Shown in pieces: positions 5,833 through 8,006 of a stretch of DNA of 8,006 bases; positions within the stretch are counted from its first letter, which is position 1; each line of letters begins with the position of its first letter. Source of the stretch: Atopobiaceae bacterium (GTDB lineage Bacteria; Actinomycetota; Coriobacteriia; Coriobacteriales; Atopobiaceae); NCBI GenBank assembly GCA_017510875.1, contig JAFWLX010000057.1:1-8006 (forward strand), in the 5' to 3' direction. The notes under the pieces are model-generated. The model saw only the letters and a program-made list of their open reading frames with translations, had not been told where the DNA came from and did no database searches. A program made the translations under genes and the position numbers.

Positions 5833-7248
5833 CTAGATAGTCCCACAGCATTCAAGCAGCACGTCAAGGAGGGCGTGTGGGGCGGTTTGCGCGATGCGGA
5901 CCGTTGCGCCTCGTGCGGTGAGTTCGGCCACAATATGCTGCTGGGTGTCGCCGTCAAGAGTCATGTGATCAAAGTTGAACATGGCCTCGGGAAGAACGAC
6001 CACGGTATTGTGCAGGTCAGCCGGCAACTGGGCCAACAGGTCACACGAGACGATGAGGCCTGTCACGTTGACATCTCCACCGTAGTAGTTGTTACGGATG
6101 GCATAGGGCGCAGCTTGTGCCTTGGGCAAGCCAAGCGTATGGGCCCAGTTACAGCAGAACTCCTCGATCACGCCTGCAGCAGCCTCGCCACAGACAAACA
6201 ACATGCGCCGATCCAGCTCCTGCATCCGTTGCGATATGCGGGCAAGATCATCGCGCCTCTCCAAGCAAACCTCATGCGCCTCGTCCAAGAAGCTGCGGAG
6301 CATGCCAATGCCGTCATAGAACTGGGGGTAGCCATCGTAGGTGTCGGCAGGCGGCACGGGAAGGTCTGCATCCAGATAGAACTCGTCGGACAGCTGAAAA
6401 CGCGTGATGCCAAGCTCTCTGCGGGCACGGGCTTGGTAGGGCTCCAGCATACGAATGACCTTGCGCGATGCCTCTTGGTCCTCGGAGAAAGACGACGAGA
6501 ATCGCCGCGAGTACTTGGTGTAGCCCATGGGGACAAGCGCCAACGAGGTGAACGAGGGCCACTTCTCTACCCAGTCGAGCGTACGACGAAGCTCGTCACC
6601 ATCGTTTATGCCGGCACAAAGCACAATCTGACCGTGGACCTCAATGCCCGCCTCTAGCAGACGCTCGAGCACATCAATGCCACGCTGTGCATGACGACCG
6701 ATAAGAGAGCATCGCACCTCTGGCGAGATGGCGTGCAGCGAGACGTTCATGGGCTCTAGGCGGCAATCGATGATACGGTCAACCTCGTCGTCGCTCACGT
6801 TGGTAAGGGTGACAAAGTTGCCCTGCAGAAACGAGAGGCGGTAGTCGTCGTCACGGAGCGAAAGCGAGGCACGGGCGTCATCCGGCAGCATGGCCATAAA
6901 GCAGAACTGGCAGGCGTTGACGCAGGTACGGATGCCATCAAAGAGCACGTCGGTGAACTCTATGCCCCAGTCCTGCCCGGGCTGGCGATAGAGCACAGCA
7001 CCGTAGAGCTCCTCTTCCTCGGGAACCCACACAACAAGCTCGGCCTCGTTTCCGTCGGCCTCCCAGCGCCAGTCGATGATGTCGCGCAGCGGCACATCGT
7101 TTACGGCATCAATGCGCATGCCGGGCTCAATGCCCGCATCATCAGCAGGACTACCGGGCTCAACAGACGCCACCCATGCGCCAAGCACCTGCGGCTTGGT
7201 CGAGGCGTAGTCGGCACGCTTGGTATCCTTATGTAATGCGGTCTGCAT
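5833..7248 (-). CDS. PDZ / radical-SAM-like Fe-S protein with DUF512 domain, function unknown
   Basis: This 471-residue protein belongs to the DUF512 (PF04459) Fe-S oxidoreductase family, whose reaction is unknown. Domains in order: a PDZ-like segment (about 20-75; VEPGSPADDAGIEPGMRIDAVNDVPLRD is spread over 29-56), then a radical-SAM-like core opening with the cluster motif CVNACQFC (Cys109, Cys113, Cys116; CX3CX2C). The core continues with the family hallmark DDDYRLSFLQGNFVTLTN (133-150), MNVSLHA (167-173) and GQIVLCAGIND (206-216). The DUF512 part (about 290-465) contains DEFYLDAD, VCGEAAAGV, VTGLIVSCDLL and LPEAMFNFDH. One family motif, usually like QLENGVGM, reads QFYDGIGM (309-316). ATG at 7248 lies 4 nt after the ispH stop and has only a weak GGTGG upstream, so translation is probably coupled to ispH. 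An in-frame ATG at 7287 has AGAGG directly adjacent, an unworkable spacing. Family assignment is firm; substrate and partners are not known. Confidence 0.92.
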   Translation of the reverse strand: MQTALHKDTKRADYASTKPQVLGAWVASVEPGSPADDAGIEPGMRIDAVNDVPLRDIIDWRWEADGNEAELVVWVPEEEELYGAVLYRQPGQDWGIEFTDVLFDGIRTCVNACQFCFMAMLPDDARASLSLRDDDYRLSFLQGNFVTLTNVSDDEVDRIIDCRLEPMNVSLHAISPEVRCSLIGRHAQRGIDVLERLLEAGIEVHGQIVLCAGINDGDELRRTLDWVEKWPSFTSLALVPMGYTKYSRRFSSSFSEDQEASRKVIRMLEPYQARARRELGITRFQLSDEFYLDADLPVPPADTYDGYPQFYDGIGMLRSFLDEAHEVCLERRDDLARISQRMQELDRRMLFVCGEAAAGVIEEFCCNWAHTLGLPKAQAAPYAIRNNYYGGDVNVTGLIVSCDLLAQLPADLHNTVVVLPEAMFNFDHMTLDGDTQQHIVAELTARGATVRIAQTAPHALLDVLLECCGTI

Positions 7249-7252
7249 GGCG

Positions 7253-8006
7253 TCAGGCCACCATAGCGCAGATGGCGCTGCGCACATCCTCTATCTGCGA
7301 GGCGGGCGTGGATGCCCCAGCCGTAATGCCAATGCGCGCAGCACCCTCAAACCACGAGGGCTCTAGCTCGTCGCTGCGCTCTATGTGATAGGTCTTGGGA
7401 CAGATGTCACGAGCAATCTGGGCAAGATGGGTGGTGTTGGCGGAGTTCTTGCCACCAATGACCACCATGACATCGACCGTCTTTGCAAGGCTTGCGCACG
7501 CATCCTGGTGCCCAGCCGTCGCATCGCAGATGGTGTTCATAACGCGCAGCTCGTCCACACGTCCCACCAGCTCGCTGAGCACCGCACAAAGATTGGCCTT
7601 TGCCTGTGTCGTCTGCACCACCACGCCCACCTTGCGCGGCAGATCAAGGGAGGCAACCTCACTCGCAGAACCCACGACAAGTGCAGAGGGCGCATGGCCC
7701 ACAATGCCCTCGACCTCGGGGTGGCCGGCCTCCCCCACCACAATGACCTGGTAACCCTTGCGCTCCAGGCGCTGTGCCGCCCTGTGGACCCGCTTAACAA
7801 AGGGACAGGTGGCATCAAGAACGTGAGCACCAGAGTCAAGAGCCTCTTGTTTTACCTGCGGCGACACCCCATGGCTGCGCAGCACCAAGGTAGACCCTGC
7901 CTCAACCTGAGTGCCCTCGATGGCCGTGACACCGCTGGCTGCAAGCTCGCTTACCACCACTGGATTATGGATGAGCGGCCCCATGGTGTAGATGGGTCCG
8001 GCTGCC
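7253..8006 (-). CDS. ispH: 4-hydroxy-3-methylbut-2-enyl diphosphate reductase, N-terminus cut by window edge
   Basis: IspH performs the last step of the methylerythritol-phosphate pathway, reducing HMBPP to isopentenyl and dimethylallyl diphosphate with a [4Fe-4S] cluster in the cytosol. Seen: 250 complete codons reading in from base 8006, beginning AAGPIYTMGPLIHN. The open frame continues past the edge, so the ATG at 7984 is internal. About 30-40 N-terminal residues are missing, including the first cluster cysteine. Present (window numbering): His13 in GPLIHN, His45 in SHGV, cluster Cys67 in DATCP, His95 and catalytic Glu97 in GHPEV, Thr132-Thr133 in QTTQ, cluster Cys160 in TICDAT, Ser188 and Asn190 in KNSAN, and Ser232 in GASTP. 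Diphosphate-binding and catalytic residues are intact. KNSAN has Ala where E. coli has a second Ser, and ATAGHQ has His where Arg is common; both look tolerable. It is followed after 4 nt by the DUF512 gene. Fusions of IspH to upstream domains exist and cannot be excluded here. Confidence 0.96.
   Translation of the reverse strand, partial: AAGPIYTMGPLIHNPVVVSELAASGVTAIEGTQVEAGSTLVLRSHGVSPQVKQEALDSGAHVLDATCPFVKRVHRAAQRLERKGYQVIVVGEAGHPEVEGIVGHAPSALVVGSASEVASLDLPRKVGVVVQTTQAKANLCAVLSELVGRVDELRVMNTICDATAGHQDACASLAKTVDVMVVIGGKNSANTTHLAQIARDICPKTYHIERSDELEPSWFEGAARIGITAGASTPASQIEDVRSAICAMVA

Noticed and set aside
5768..5851. N-terminal extension of der to ATG at 5851
   Set aside because: It would overlap the DUF512 gene end and add residues outside the family. 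ATG at 5767 starts exactly at the canonical MPKPIVAVVG with a strong ribosome site.
5875..6657. A 260-codon plus-strand open frame antisense to the DUF512 gene
   Set aside because: It lies wholly inside a gene with clear family motifs on the other strand. No recognisable domain in its own translation.
7982..7984. ATG at 7984 as the start of a short IspH
   Set aside because: The codons upstream to base 8006 (AAGPIYT) match the IspH family immediately before GPLIHN, so the true start is outside the window.

Overview
The window is a dense, GC-rich bacterial chromosomal segment with eight protein genes, all on the minus strand. Intergenic space is under 250 bases in total. Every gene belongs to a conserved bacterial family, and I see no RNA gene, mobile element, CRISPR array or sign of horizontal transfer. 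The gene families (methylerythritol-phosphate IspH, PlsY, a PDZ/radical-SAM/DUF512 protein, a coiled-coil zinc-ribbon protein, fused CoaBC) and the codon bias suggest a high-GC Gram-positive. My best guess is the class Coriobacteriia (Olsenella/Atopobium/Collinsella-like). That placement is an impression from protein style, not a computed one.

In transcription order (right to left) the layout is as follows. ispH (7253-8006, N-terminus outside the window) is followed after 4 nt by a radical-SAM/DUF512 gene (5833-7248). After 65 nt comes der (4439-5767), whose TGA overlaps the ATG of plsY (3792-4442) by 4 nt. After a 121-nt spacer, the longest in the window, comes rpe (2993-3670). It is followed after 2 nt by an IscS/NifS-type cysteine desulfurase (1803-2990), after 29 nt by a coiled-coil zinc-ribbon protein (1048-1773), and with an 8-nt overlap by coaBC (1-1055, C-terminus outside the window). 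Spacing suggests three tightly coupled blocks: ispH-DUF512, der-plsY, and rpe-desulfurase-zinc ribbon-coaBC. They may form one long transcript with internal promoters in the two larger spacers.

The genes cover isoprenoid precursor synthesis (IspH), 50S ribosome assembly (Der), phospholipid initiation (PlsY), the pentose phosphate pathway (Rpe), sulfur mobilisation for Fe-S clusters or thiolated tRNA (desulfurase) and coenzyme A synthesis (CoaBC). Two products are poorly understood: the PDZ/radical-SAM/DUF512 protein and the zinc-ribbon coiled-coil protein. IspH and the radical-SAM protein are both [4Fe-4S] proteins, so a cysteine desulfurase in the same co-directional run is a plausible but unproven functional link.

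I found no clearly new system. The points most worth a second look are a zinc ribbon that has lost one of its four cysteines, an atypical DUF512-family protein, a palindrome overlapping a candidate der promoter, and a tandem 13-bp repeat plus a 9-bp hairpin in the spacer before rpe.
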